Shown here: positions 17,777 through 26,590 of the stretch, one piece after another | How positions within the stretch are numbered: position 1 is the first letter of the stretch | How the letters are laid out: every line of letters starts with the position of its first letter | NCBI GenBank assembly: GCA_030432255.1 | Contig: JAUIHS010000004.1 | Span: 150,461-214,460 of the forward strand | Reading direction: 5' to 3' | Length of the DNA: 64,000 bases | Source: Phycisphaerae bacterium | GTDB taxonomy: Bacteria; Planctomycetota; Phycisphaerae; Phycisphaerales; UBA1924 | The notes under the pieces: model-generated | The model's input: only the letters and a program-made list of their open reading frames with translations | What the model was told of the DNA's origin: nothing | Database searches by the model: none | Position numbers and translations under genes: made by a program

Positions 17777-18808
17777 TCACTTCTCGATATTCAACTGTTC
17801 GAGGACAGTCGCCACGTCATCCGAGTCGAGCGTGCCGTTGCCGTCGAGGTCATACTGCGGCAGGTCCGAAGCGCCGTGCGCAATGATTTCAGCGAGCGCT
17901 TCCGCATCAGCCAGGCTCACGACGCCATCGCGATTGACATCCGGACGCGCCGGTGTGGCCAGCGCCATCTCGATCAGATCACGCCCACGTTCTGCATCAC
18001 GCGACAGCGTCGCCGCGGCACGATCGCTCAGCGGGTGAACATCAATCGGCTGCGGTGCATACGGAGCCGGGATGATGCAGGCGTTGCAGAACTGCACCTT
18101 GTCGATGCACGCGGAGCCGAAGAACTCGGCCATGTCGCAGTCCGCCGCCGCGAACGCGTTGCTGCTGAAGATGTACTCGATGGTGACGGTGTCCCCGACC
18201 TGGATACCCGAGTTGCTGGTGACGTCGCAGCAGAAGACCTCCTGCGGAATGATCCCGAGCGCCTGGATACCGGTGCCGCACTCGAGGTCGAAGTCGCCGC
18301 AGCCGAAGGAGCCGTCGAGCACCGGGCATTCATGGACGAGGCCGTCTTCATTGGTCACGCGGACGAGCACATCGTAGTTCACCTGCCCGCCGCCCCAGAT
18401 GATGAACTCGAATCCGCCGGTGGTCTTGAATCGGAGGAATCGGCCGGTCACGGTGGTCTTGGTGGCGAGGGTGTACGTCGCGGATCCGGCGCTCCCGGAG
18501 GGCTTATCCGCAGTCCACTGTGCGCAGGAGTAGTTCCCGATGCATGCCACATCGGCGTCGCAGGCCGGATCCCACGAGAAGTCGAAGATGCTGAAGTTAC
18601 CGCCGGCGCAGTAGTCTCCGAAGCCGGCGGGGCACGCATCGCGCATCCAGCGCGTGAAGCCGTTGTGGAAGCTGCCGTTGGGTACCAACTGGCACAGCGG
18701 GACCGGCTCGATACCGATGTCGCCGGGTGTTGTTGATGATGGCTGGCCGGCGGCGGGGCAGGCGAGAGCGGCGAGCAGCAGCAGGGGGGTACTCGGAATC
18801 AGACGCAT
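17777..18808 (-). CDS. Secreted cysteine-rich protein with dockerin-like C-terminus
   Basis: 343 residues from the ATG at 18808, which has a strong AGGAGG 7 nt upstream and opens a signal peptide ending near CPAAG. The central domain is cysteine-rich (for example CAGGNF, CIGNYSC, CGDFDLECGTG, FCCDVTSN) with a beta-sandwich-like pattern, suggesting disulfides outside the cytoplasm. The C-terminus carries two EF-hand-like loops, DVNRDGVVSLADAE and DLDGNGTLDSDD. No enzyme motif is recognised. Confidence 0.78.
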   Translation of the reverse strand: MRLIPSTPLLLLAALACPAAGQPSSTTPGDIGIEPVPLCQLVPNGSFHNGFTRWMRDACPAGFGDYCAGGNFSIFDFSWDPACDADVACIGNYSCAQWTADKPSGSAGSATYTLATKTTVTGRFLRFKTTGGFEFIIWGGGQVNYDVLVRVTNEDGLVHECPVLDGSFGCGDFDLECGTGIQALGIIPQEVFCCDVTSNSGIQVGDTVTIEYIFSSNAFAAADCDMAEFFGSACIDKVQFCNACIIPAPYAPQPIDVHPLSDRAAATLSRDAERGRDLIEMALATPARPDVNRDGVVSLADAEALAEIIAHGASDLPQYDLDGNGTLDSDDVATVLEQLNIEK

Positions 18809-18958
18809 GGCAGATCCTCCTCTGGGAATCGGGAACATCACCGCCCACTGGCGGTTCGTCCATCCCATTGCAAGATCCCTGCCACATGCCACACCACCGC
18901 CTGAGGCGATATCGAAAGCGGTATCACCCGGGTCGGTGAGAATTTTGGCCGGCTGCGG

Positions 18959-19450
18959 TCAGTGCTCAGTCTGGAACTCGTCGTGCGAGTGGTGTTCGAC
19001 TTCTTCGATCTCGTCCAGCCACTTACTGATCGCGTCGGTGTCCTTCTTCATGATGGCGCGTTCCAGTTCGAGTGATGCTTCGATCGCCTCGATCAGGTGC
19101 TTGCGAAAACCGTTGTGGTACGCCTCGGTGTCCTCGCCGTACTCGCGAACAGCGTGCTCGGACATCGGGACTTCATCGAAGGTCGCCTTGGCACCGAGCG
19201 CGCGCTCCTGGAAGGTCTGGAGCGAGGTCAATGCGGCCTTGACCGAGTCGGGTGCCGACAGGTCACGCGTGGCGCGCTTCACACCTCGAAGTGCGCGCCC
19301 CATGCCCTTCATGTTCTGCTCGAAGGAGAGCGTCTCACCTGCCGCGGGGGGACCCCCGGGTCGGCGGGTCGGCTGCGCCTGCACCAGCGCTGTGGCGGCG
19401 ACAACTGCAACAAATGACAGACTGAGAACAACAAGGCCTGACTTTCGCAT
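18959..19450 (-). CDS. Cytochrome b562-family protein
   Basis: 163 residues from the second of two adjacent ATGs (19450), spaced 6 nt from AGGAG. A signal peptide (LVVLSLSFVAVVAATALVQAQ) exports it. The mature part is a four-helix bundle typical of cytochrome b562: SFEQNMKGMGRALRGVKRA with a candidate Met ligand near the start, and a histidine-rich end (EVEHHSHDEFQTEH) that can supply the His ligand. It would be a periplasmic heme electron carrier or stress protein. No redox partner is adjacent. Confidence 0.68.
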   Translation of the reverse strand: MRKSGLVVLSLSFVAVVAATALVQAQPTRRPGGPPAAGETLSFEQNMKGMGRALRGVKRATRDLSAPDSVKAALTSLQTFQERALGAKATFDEVPMSEHAVREYGEDTEAYHNGFRKHLIEAIEASLELERAIMKKDTDAISKWLDEIEEVEHHSHDEFQTEH

Positions 19451-19635
19451 CATGATCTCCTGAAAGGAACAGCGGCGGTGCATCCGGTGGCCTCGCCACG
19501 ACGATCAACAGTATGCCAAGGAGTCGACAATCCAGCACCCTCGGCAGGTCATTTTGCGCAGGTCCGGGAGGGAAGCGTCACGGCGTGATCTCCCCGGCGC
19601 TTAGTCTGTACGAGCCGCAACCCCTGGGGAGATGC

Positions 19636-19992
19636 ATGCAGGAAGAACCAACCCGACATCAGTGGATCGAGGCCATGTCGGAGATCGCGGCTCGCTATGC
19701 CCTCACGCAGGCCACCTCCTCCCACACGCCTCGGCCGACGCGGTTCATCCTTCGTGGCTGTGCGGGTCTCGCGATCCACCCCGACCATACCGATCCGGTC
19801 GCCATCGATGTGACGGACGTCTCCATCACCGGCATCGGGTTCCGCAGTGATCGCGACATCGAAGCGGGATCTCACCTTCACGTCGCATTTCTTGACGACA
19901 GCCGGGAGCGCCACTGGAACGTCGAGGTCATCTGGTCGGAGGAAGCCGAAGCGGGTGGCTGGCGCATCGGGTCCCGACTCATCCAGTCGTGA
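19636..19992 (+). CDS. PilZ-like domain protein
   Basis: 118 residues. The region ~30-115 has a PilZ-type pattern: RFILR (RxxxR), then DVSITGIG (DxSxxG), then GSHLHVAFLDD and WRIGSRLI. These two motifs bind c-di-GMP in characterised PilZ domains. No other domain is attached. ATG 19636 has GGGGAG upstream; the longer frame from 19513 runs through the divergent gene's promoter region. The stand-alone PilZ suggests a c-di-GMP adaptor, perhaps for motility or exopolysaccharide. Confidence 0.7.
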   Translation: MQEEPTRHQWIEAMSEIAARYALTQATSSHTPRPTRFILRGCAGLAIHPDHTDPVAIDVTDVSITGIGFRSDRDIEAGSHLHVAFLDDSRERHWNVEVIWSEEAEAGGWRIGSRLIQS

Positions 19993-20034
19993 CCGAAGCC
20001 GCGGGCAGGTGGATCACGCGGCCTCCCATCCACC

Positions 20035-20040
20035 TATCAT
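20035..20040 (+). promoter_or_regulatory. -10 element TATCAT, 6 nt before ATG (leaderless)
   Basis: TATCAT ends 6 nt before the ATG of the dehydratase at 20047, so the transcript should start at the initiation codon. No Shine-Dalgarno is present. Confidence 0.45.
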
Positions 20041-20046
20041 GCGGGC

Positions 20047-21057
20047 ATGTCCAAGCCGACGCCTGAACCACCGACACCCGTCACCTTCGACGATGTGCGC
20101 CATGCCGCCGAACGCATCCGTGCTCACGCACACCGCACACCCGTCATGACGTCGCGCACCGTCGATGAGCAACTCGGCGGACATGCTCTCTTCAAGTGCG
20201 AATGCTTCCAGCGCATCGGTGCCTTCAAGTTCCGCGGGGCCTGCAACGCCGTGGCGCAACTCGACCGTGCGCACTCACCCGGCATCATCACCTGGTCCTC
20301 CGGAAACCACGCACAGGCCATCGCACTCGCCGCCGCACTCCACCACGTTCCCGCAACCATCGTCATGCCCGCGAACGCGCCCGCTGTGAAACTCGCTGCG
20401 ACTCGCGGCTACCTTGCAGGCGCGCCCGCCGGAAGCGAGATCGTCATCTACGACCCGGCCACGCAGGTGCGCGAGGAAGTCGGTCATCAAATCGCTGAAG
20501 AACGCGGCCTCACGATCATCCCGCCCTACGACCATCCACACGTCATTGCAGGGCAGGGCACGGCCGCGCTCGAACTCATCGAGGACCACGGCCCGCTCGA
20601 CGTTCTCTTCGTCTGCGTCGGCGGTGGGGGACTCCTTTCGGGTTCGGCCATCGCAACGAAGGCGCTGCTGCCCGACTGCGCTGTGATCGGTGTCGAACCC
20701 GAACTCGCTGACGATGCCACACGCAGTTTCCGGACCGGCACGCTCCAGAGCGTGCACAATCCCCCGACCATTGCAGACGGTGCCCGAACGCCCTCGCTCG
20801 GGCACTACACGTTCCCACTCGTGCTGCGGCATGCTGACGACATGATGACCGTGAGTGACGAGGAACTCCTCGCCGCGATGCGACTGGTCTGGGAGCGGAT
20901 GAAGGTGCTGATTGAGCCGACGGGCGCCCTGGCGCTCGCCGGGGCCTTGCGGGTCGCCCGGGAGGCGCCCGACCGCTTGCGAGACCGGCGCATCGGCGTG
21001 ATTTTCAGCGGCGGCAATGCCGATTTCGCGGCCATCCTGCCCCTGCTCGGATCCTGA
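20047..21057 (+). CDS. Threonine/serine dehydratase (or serine racemase), fold-type II PLP enzyme
   Basis: 336 residues. It contains the fold-type II PLP landmarks: Schiff-base lysine in FQRIGAFKFRGA, substrate loop SSGNHAQA, glycine-rich phosphate cup GGGGLLSG, and a late SGGNAD. Without an ACT regulatory domain it fits catabolic threonine dehydratase, serine racemase or threo-3-hydroxyaspartate dehydratase, which cannot be told apart here. It catalyses deamination of hydroxy-amino acids to 2-oxo acids. Monocistronic, with a predicted leaderless transcript. Confidence 0.88.
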   Translation: MSKPTPEPPTPVTFDDVRHAAERIRAHAHRTPVMTSRTVDEQLGGHALFKCECFQRIGAFKFRGACNAVAQLDRAHSPGIITWSSGNHAQAIALAAALHHVPATIVMPANAPAVKLAATRGYLAGAPAGSEIVIYDPATQVREEVGHQIAEERGLTIIPPYDHPHVIAGQGTAALELIEDHGPLDVLFVCVGGGGLLSGSAIATKALLPDCAVIGVEPELADDATRSFRTGTLQSVHNPPTIADGARTPSLGHYTFPLVLRHADDMMTVSDEELLAAMRLVWERMKVLIEPTGALALAGALRVAREAPDRLRDRRIGVIFSGGNADFAAILPLLGS

Positions 21058-21197
21058 CTGCAAAAAATCACTCGTTTGGGGGGATTTGTTATCGCGCCGG
21101 CGCGAACTCCTGTTAGCCTCAGGGCAATAGGAGTACGTCCCGTCTGATTGCACGTCGTCGGGACTCAGAGAAGACACAGAATCAGGAGTCTCACAAC

Positions 21198-21896
21198 ATG
21201 TCTTGTTTTGTTCCCCGTACCGTCGGTGCGCTGTGCGCCGTGGCCGTTGCTTCGTCCGCGTCCGCCGCACTCTTCAACCTCTCCGACCCGAGCGGTCTCT
21301 CCGCCGAGGTGGAGATCGATCTGGGTGCTGGTGGCACCTCTCTCGACATCCGGATCCGCAACACCTCCACAGGTGTGCCGATGGGCTTCAGCAACTCGGA
21401 TCAGTTGCTGACCGGCGTGTCGTTCATCCTCGATGCCGGTGTCGAACTCACCGGTGGTTCCGCCGCCGTCGGTCCGACCAGCATGTCCCTCAACTTCGAC
21501 GGCGGCAGCGCCGGACCCGGTGACAACATCGGTGGCGAGTGGGGGTGGGGCAACACCGTCACGTCAGGTTCGCTGGGCAATGCCATCTCCGGCAACACCT
21601 CAGGCATGACCGCCTTCGGTGGACCCAACCTCGATGGTCCCCCCAACCTCAATGGCCCGCAGGGCGGACTCATCAGCGCCGCCGAACCCGTCGCCCTCGG
21701 CGGCCTCGGCGCCATCCAGGATGAGATCGTCGTGAACGTGACGCTCAACCAGGCCATCGCCGATCTCTCTTTCCTCAGCAACGGACTTCAGGTCGAGTAC
21801 GGCTCCGATGCCGCGTTCCTCTACGTCCCCGCACCCGCGACGGGCACACTCTTCGCCGGCGCCTTCTTCGCAGCCGCGCGTCGTCGCCGTCGCTGA
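21198..21896 (+). CDS. Secreted PEP-CTERM-like surface protein
   Basis: 232 residues. Signal peptide MSCFVPRTVGALCAVAVASSASA, then a glycine/asparagine-rich beta-sandwich-like domain (LSAEVEIDLGAGGTSLDIRIRN, GSAAVGPTSMSLNFDGG). The C-terminus YVPAPATGTLFAGAFFAAARRRRR is a PEP-CTERM-like sorting signal with VPAP motif, hydrophobic helix and arginine cluster. AGGAG about 10 nt upstream supports the start. It is followed by a strong hairpin shared with the convergent gene. Confidence 0.8.
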   Translation: MSCFVPRTVGALCAVAVASSASAALFNLSDPSGLSAEVEIDLGAGGTSLDIRIRNTSTGVPMGFSNSDQLLTGVSFILDAGVELTGGSAAVGPTSMSLNFDGGSAGPGDNIGGEWGWGNTVTSGSLGNAISGNTSGMTAFGGPNLDGPPNLNGPQGGLISAAEPVALGGLGAIQDEIVVNVTLNQAIADLSFLSNGLQVEYGSDAAFLYVPAPATGTLFAGAFFAAARRRRR

Positions 21897-21936
21897 TCGC
21901 AGCGGACGCATCCAGTCCGACTTCAGATCAAAGAAA

Positions 21937-21970
21937 AAGCGGCCGCCTTCTTCACGGAAGGCGGCCGCTT
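21937..21970. terminator. Bidirectional intrinsic terminator
   Basis: AAGCGGCCGCCTTC and GAAGGCGGCCGCTT form a perfect 14-bp stem with a 6-nt loop, between two convergent genes. On the minus strand it is followed by TTTTTCTTT, a good U-tract for the gene ending at 21999; the plus-side tract is weaker. Confidence 0.85.
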
Positions 21971-21998
21971 CTGCATACAGGGCAGAGAAGGAAGATGA

Positions 21999-23720
21999 TC
22001 ACGGTACGAGGCAGATATCCACGTTACCCCAGTCGATGTAACCGCCGGGGATGGAGAATGTGATCTTCGTTCCACCGGGCACCGGCGTGACCTGACAGTC
22101 AATCACGAAGCCCGCCTGCTGGAAGAACGAGCAGCGGATCGTGTCGCAGATGCGCAGGGCGCAGTCGAAGCCGCTCCCGCCGGGGCCGATGAGCCGGATG
22201 CACGGGAAGTACCCGTCATGGCCGATGCCCCGCGCATGGTCGTGCGCGCGGACGGTCATGTTCAACTTCTGATCCGGACCCCACTGCAGCGAGTCGGGAA
22301 TCGTCACGCAGATGATCCCGTTCTCCGGTTCGCCGTGGATCCACTGCTCCTCGGGAGGCGGAATCGGAACGAAGTCCTTCATCCCCATGGTCCCACCCGC
22401 GGGGCCGTTCGGCGGGAAACGATCCCAGTTCCACACCGGCTGCTCGACGAGAATGTCGGGGAACGCCGGTGTGAAGAAGCCCTGGGTGCCGAAGCCGGTG
22501 GCCACCATGATCGGGCCAGGCTGCGCGCCCTGGAAGATCGGGCCAACCAGGACCTGCATCTGCCGGCCGTCCGGAGTCACGCTGATGACTTCGAGCGGAA
22601 GCGAGCAGGTCGGCGTCATCATCACGACGGCGCAGTTGTTGTCCGGGTCCGGATCAAAGCCGCTGCCGACAATCGTCAGCTTGTCACCCGACTGGGCCGC
22701 CGGCGGGAAGAAGTCCAGGACCTGCACTTCGGGGCCGAAGAGACAGATGTCCAGGTTGCCCCAGTCGATGAAACCGCCCGGCAGCGAGACCGTGATCTTC
22801 CATCCGCCGGGAACCTGATCGATGAAGCAGTCAATCACGATGCCCGACTGCTGGAAGAACGCACACCGGATCATGTCACAGATGCGCTCCGCGCACTCCT
22901 GCGTGTTGCCGCCCGGACCCAGGATGCGCATGCACGGGAAGTGGGCATCATGACCGATGCCCTGCGCATGATCATGCGCCCGCATCGTGATGGCCATCTT
23001 CTGGTCAGGCAGCCACGGCAGGTCGTCCGGCAGGAACAGGCAGATGATCCCGTTCTCAGGCTCACCATGCAGCCACAGTTCTTCCGCCGGCGGAATCGGA
23101 TCGAAGATCGGGCCCGTCGCCGCGGGGCCATTGACCTGGCGGTCCCACACCCACACCGGTTCCTCGACCACGATCTCGGGGAAGGCAGGGACGAACGTGC
23201 CGAAGTCGCCATTGCCGCGGGCCACCATGATCGGGCCGGGCTGTCCGCCCTGGAAGATCGGGCCGACCTGCACACGCATCTGAGTGCCCTCCGGGTTCAC
23301 GTCCAGCACATCCAGCGGAAGCGAACACGTCGGGGTCATCATCACCACGGCGCAGTTGTTGTCCGGGTCCGGGTCAAAACCGTGACCGAGGATCGTCACC
23401 ACTGTGCCCGTGGCACCGGCGGTCGGGAAGACCTTGTCGATGCCCATGCAGAACGTGCCCCAGTTTGCGAGCACGAGGTTCAGGTCCTCGAAGTCGACGA
23501 ACCCGTTCCCGGTCACATCGCCGGATGTCCCCGGCGGAACCGTCTGCGCCCAGTTCGCAAGCACGATGTTCAGGTCATCAAAGTCAACGTCAAAGTCACC
23601 GTCCGCATCCCCCGGACACGCGGGCGTCACCGGACCACCGACACCGCCCACAACCGGACACGCCAACGCCAGGATCGCCGCGATCGCCCCCGTCGCGGCC
23701 TTCGTCATCAGACGTCCCAT
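21999..23720 (-). CDS. Secreted protein with N-terminal dockerin-like pair and two 240-residue repeats
   Basis: 573 residues from ATG 23720, spaced 9 nt from AAGGAG; an ATG three codons earlier abuts the Shine-Dalgarno and is unlikely. A signal peptide is followed at ~38-88 by two EF-hand-like units (DADGDFDVDFDDLNIVLANW, DVTGNGFVDFEDLNLVLANW). Two tandem copies of a ~235-residue module then follow with a 240-residue period (about 95-328 and 334-572), each opening with an IPT/TIG-like stretch (GFDPDPDNNCAVVMM) and ending DWGN(L/V)DICL. The copies share many cysteines and an AHDHAxGIGHD motif. Dockerin-like units are usually C-terminal, so the N-terminal position is odd. Function unknown. Confidence 0.8.
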   Translation of the reverse strand: MGRLMTKAATGAIAAILALACPVVGGVGGPVTPACPGDADGDFDVDFDDLNIVLANWAQTVPPGTSGDVTGNGFVDFEDLNLVLANWGTFCMGIDKVFPTAGATGTVVTILGHGFDPDPDNNCAVVMMTPTCSLPLDVLDVNPEGTQMRVQVGPIFQGGQPGPIMVARGNGDFGTFVPAFPEIVVEEPVWVWDRQVNGPAATGPIFDPIPPAEELWLHGEPENGIICLFLPDDLPWLPDQKMAITMRAHDHAQGIGHDAHFPCMRILGPGGNTQECAERICDMIRCAFFQQSGIVIDCFIDQVPGGWKITVSLPGGFIDWGNLDICLFGPEVQVLDFFPPAAQSGDKLTIVGSGFDPDPDNNCAVVMMTPTCSLPLEVISVTPDGRQMQVLVGPIFQGAQPGPIMVATGFGTQGFFTPAFPDILVEQPVWNWDRFPPNGPAGGTMGMKDFVPIPPPEEQWIHGEPENGIICVTIPDSLQWGPDQKLNMTVRAHDHARGIGHDGYFPCIRLIGPGGSGFDCALRICDTIRCSFFQQAGFVIDCQVTPVPGGTKITFSIPGGYIDWGNVDICLVP

Positions 23721-23968
23721 TGGCTCCATCTCCTTCTGCGCACCAGACAGTGGGCGCGCAAACACCCGCGCTGCACTCCACGCAGCGCGCTCACGAGGAC
23801 AACGCCGAGACCATCTCGACGTTGACAACACGAACACATCAGAATGTTCAGTCACGCGGCCGACAGAAAGCCCACGAGAGGTCGGCGCGTCTTGGTTCGT
23901 TCCTACCCGGGAACGCGATCCCTATCCCCCCAACACGTCATGATATCACGACAAAGTTGCAAAAGGAA
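23721..23968. other. Noncoding gap upstream of the tandem-repeat protein
   Basis: About 250 of the 405 bp between two co-directional secreted-protein genes, before the terminator at 23969. It holds the 5' region of the gene at 23720 and an 8-bp palindrome TGATATCA within CGTCATGATATCACG near 23936-23950. No convincing coding sequence. Confidence 0.4.
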
Positions 23969-23999
23969 CAGCCGCGATCCCGCAAAGAGACCGCGGCTG
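23969..23999 (-). terminator. Terminator of the dockerin-like gene at 24126
   Basis: CAGCCGCG and CGCGGCTG form an 8-bp stem with a 15-nt loop. On the minus strand it is followed by TTCCTTTTGC. Confidence 0.5.
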
Positions 24000-24010
24000 C
24001 GACTTGTCGA

Positions 24011-24121
24011 TGCTCGGGAGTCGGAAACAGGGAATCGATTCAGCTTGGAGCAGGAGCTCCTCAGGTGGTCCGCCGGAGGCGATCAAGCCCGACTGCCGCT
24101 TCCCGATTCCCACTTCCCGAC
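24011..24121. repeat. Inverted intergenic repeat, GGGAGTCGGGAATCGGGA type
   Basis: Plus-strand GGGAGTCGGAAACAGGGAATCG near 24015 is mirrored by CGATTCCCACTTCCCGAC near 24104-24121, directly after the stop codon of the minus-strand gene. A related CGTCCCGACTCCCGTTTCCCG stretch is at 58809. Confidence 0.4.
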
Positions 24122-24125
24122 GCTG

Positions 24126-24923
24126 TTACCTCGCCCCACGCCACAGCTTACGGAACTCCTGCCAGTCGGCGCCCGTCACGAAGCCGTCGCCCGTGATGTC
24201 CGCTGTGCCGTTGCCCGCCAGGTACGCATCACGGAACGTGCGGCGGTCGTGGCGGTCCACGTCGCCGTCCAGGTCGAAGTCCGCCGCGGCGTACACCTTG
24301 AGATCAAGTTCGACCTCTCCCCCCGCATAGGCCACCGTGCTCGGGCCGCCGTACACACCGGTCTGAAGGCTCGCGCTGATGCTGTAGCTGCCCGCTTCGA
24401 GCCAGCCGGTGAAGGCGTCGTAGTCCGAATCGGACTCCAGCGCCTCGACGTAGGCGATGCGCCCGTTCGGGCCGTTGAAAGACGCGTAGGCGATCGTGTA
24501 GCCCTCTTCCGCGAACGCGCCAGACGAATACACCACGCGCACCTTGGAGGTGACGTCGAAGGACGTGTCGAACACGCCCTCGTATCCGCTGTCCGCCTGG
24601 AAGAGTCCGGGGTGATCCAGTTCCGCTTCGCCGATCAGGGACACCGAGATGTCGGTGCTCGTCACACCGATGTCGGCGCCGCCGTTGGCGTCCGAGACAT
24701 CATTGCCGTAGTAGTCATCAAGGTCCGCGACCACCGTGGCCTGGAACTGACCCAGCGGCGCATCCTCCGACTCCGTGTCCCACACGCCATCGTTGAACTC
24801 GTAGTCGTAACCAAACGCCCACGCATCAATCTGACGGGACGTGGACACAACATCAATCGTCGCGGCGGGTGCGCCGCCCATCGTCGAACCGGCAACCGCC
24901 GCGAGCATCGTCGTGATCATCAT
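24126..24923 (-). CDS. Secreted protein with dockerin-like C-terminus
   Basis: 265 residues. Signal peptide MMITTMLAAVAGSTMGGAPAAT, then a domain rich in Asp/Tyr/Ser with beta-sandwich character, ending in two EF-hand-like loops, DFDLDGDVDRHDRRTF and DITGDGFVTGADWQEF. No catalytic motif. AGAGGAAAG precedes the adjacent ATG pair. It belongs to the same exported family type as the genes at 3572, 17777 and 29048. Confidence 0.75.
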   Translation of the reverse strand: MMITTMLAAVAGSTMGGAPAATIDVVSTSRQIDAWAFGYDYEFNDGVWDTESEDAPLGQFQATVVADLDDYYGNDVSDANGGADIGVTSTDISVSLIGEAELDHPGLFQADSGYEGVFDTSFDVTSKVRVVYSSGAFAEEGYTIAYASFNGPNGRIAYVEALESDSDYDAFTGWLEAGSYSISASLQTGVYGGPSTVAYAGGEVELDLKVYAAADFDLDGDVDRHDRRTFRDAYLAGNGTADITGDGFVTGADWQEFRKLWRGAR

Positions 24924-25057
24924 GATCTGTCTTTCCTCTGCATGTCGTGAAGATGTGCGTATTCAGCAACAACACCCAGATCATCGCACACCGATCTGCG
25001 CGCAGCGACACGAACCGTGTGAAGATTGCGGAAGGGATGCAATCAGAAACAACACAA

Positions 25058-25092
25058 CCCCTGACACCTTACCCCCAACCCCTTACCCCGGC
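25058..25092 (-). repeat. Intergenic G-rich repeat, GGGGTAAGGGGTTGGGGG type
   Basis: On the minus strand four or more G-runs separated by TAA/TT/TGTCA follow directly on the stop codon of the small membrane protein gene at 25093. Confidence 0.55.
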
Positions 25093-25365
25093 CTACTTCT
25101 TTCCCCGCGCCGAATGCGCAGCGCCGCCGTTGGAACTGAAGTCCATCACGACACCGACAATCAGAACGGCCAGCCAGATCCCGTGCAGTCCATTGCCGTA
25201 GGCATGGGCAAGCCCGTAAGCCACCGTTGTATAGGGCATGAGGAAGAAGCCGAGTATCGGCCACAGCATCGTCTGCCAGACGCCATTCAGAACGCCCATC
25301 AACCACAGGACGATCAGTGTCACCCGAGGCAGAAAGAACGCGAAGAGCACGGCAAGGCAAGGCAT
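25093..25365 (-). CDS. Small conserved-type membrane protein
   Basis: 90 residues with three hydrophobic helices. The segment FFLPRVTLIVLWLMGVLNGVWQTMLWPILGFFLMPYTTVAYGLA resembles a widespread small hypothetical membrane family with an LWPxLGFxxxPYTTxAY motif. No function known. It is followed downstream by G-rich repeat sequence and lies upstream of the dockerin-like gene in the same direction. Confidence 0.6.
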   Translation of the reverse strand: MPCLAVLFAFFLPRVTLIVLWLMGVLNGVWQTMLWPILGFFLMPYTTVAYGLAHAYGNGLHGIWLAVLIVGVVMDFSSNGGAAHSARGKK

Positions 25366-25415
25366 ATCTCAGGATCCTGGACCCGGACCAGCCACTCGCA
25401 TTCCGGCTGTCGGAA

Positions 25416-26270
25416 TCACCAGCTTTTCCCGACACCGGGAATCCGACGCAGCAGACCCGCCGCGCGCGTACGCACCGCCGGTTGCTCGGAGGACTCCGAA
25501 GCGCCGGTGGAGTCGGCGGACATCGGCAAGGCAGCGATCGCATCGGCGACGGAGAAGAATCCCGCGGACTCATCCAGCGCCGTCTCCAGCCACGCATCCC
25601 ACGCGCGTGACAGGCGCTTCACAAGTCGACTCGCCGGGATGCAGGGTGTCCCCGGCTCCAGTCCCGTGAGCAACCGGTACGCAATCACGCCCAGCGAATG
25701 AATCTCATCGCGCACGAGTTCCGCATCGCCCCGCTTCAGACCCTGGGCCAGTCGCAGCACACACGGCAGTTCGATCATCACACTGCCATGCCGGTCGACA
25801 AGCAGTTCGTCAGCACGGAGCGGACCGTGGTACAGGCCGCGTTCGTGCAGATCACCCATCGCTTCCAGCGTGTGCAGGACCGCCCGTTCCGCTTCCGCCT
25901 GGCTCATCTGGCCGCCATCCTTCATCGGCAGCAGGCTGGCCAGCGTCACGAGGCCGTCATGATTGCCCGTGTACGGGCTGACAACCCACACGCGCCCGCC
26001 CTCACCTGAGGTCACGCGGTCGACGGGCAGCAGATGCGGATGCGACAGCGACACGAGAGGCATCAGTCGTTCCCGCACCTCCAGCGGTGTCGACTCTTCG
26101 CGCCCCGCGCGCACGAGATACGCCGTCCACGGCTCACCGTGAGCGTCGCGCCCTTTCCAACGCCGCGCAGCGCGGCAGGCGGGCAACTCTTCCATCAGTG
26201 TCAGACCCTCAAGAACCGGCGCGGGCGCGCTGCGCTCCTTCCGGTTCGTCCGGGCGAATGGGTGCGTCAT
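25416..26270 (-). CDS. Protein pseudokinase
   Basis: 284 residues from ATG 26270 with AGGAA 8 nt upstream. The fold follows a protein kinase: hinge-like VWVVSPYTGNHDG, alpha-E helix AVLHTLEAMGDLHERGLYHG, and a C-lobe EIHSLGVIAYRLLTGLEPGTP matching kinase subdomains IX-XI (DxxSLGVxxYxLLTG). The catalytic residues are missing: the HRD loop reads HGP, the Lys/Asn of the catalytic loop are Arg/Glu, DFG is replaced by ELP and no VAIK lysine is seen. No membrane segment. It is therefore a pseudokinase, likely a scaffold or sensor. Its partner is unknown. Confidence 0.75.
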   Translation of the reverse strand: MTHPFARTNRKERSAPAPVLEGLTLMEELPACRAARRWKGRDAHGEPWTAYLVRAGREESTPLEVRERLMPLVSLSHPHLLPVDRVTSGEGGRVWVVSPYTGNHDGLVTLASLLPMKDGGQMSQAEAERAVLHTLEAMGDLHERGLYHGPLRADELLVDRHGSVMIELPCVLRLAQGLKRGDAELVRDEIHSLGVIAYRLLTGLEPGTPCIPASRLVKRLSRAWDAWLETALDESAGFFSVADAIAALPMSADSTGASESSEQPAVRTRAAGLLRRIPGVGKSW

Positions 26271-26590
26271 GCAACAGTTCCTGCAACATCCAACCTCGAT
26301 GTGACCCGCGGCGATGTGCGTCCTGCATCGTAACCGCAAGCCTCCCCCGGCCGAGGCGGATGGAATGTCTCAACTCTTGGCGTCGGACGAGCGCCCGACA
26401 TGCGTCCATTCTATCAGATCGGGTCAGAACCGGCGATTCATGAAGAATCTGTTATACGGACTTTGTTCGCTGGGCCGGCCTCCCAACCCGCAAACCCCGT
26501 CCCGCACTCCGGGCACACCGACGCCCCCTCCAGGAAGAGCAGATTCCTCAGATGGTCGCCGCGCCGGATCACCCATCCAACATACCCGCA
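26271..26590. other. 320-bp noncoding gap
   Basis: Upstream region of the pseudokinase. It contains two -10-like hexamers on the minus strand (TAGAAT at 26413-26408 and TATAAC near 26454) without clear -35 partners, and a C-rich plus-strand stretch (ACCCCGTCCCGCACTCCGGGC) of the GCGGGG repeat type. No credible ORF. Confidence 0.4.

Noticed and set aside
22218..23825. 535-codon plus-strand open frame
   Set aside because: It is the opposite strand of the tandem-repeat protein gene; its sequence is His/Arg-rich with no family resemblance.
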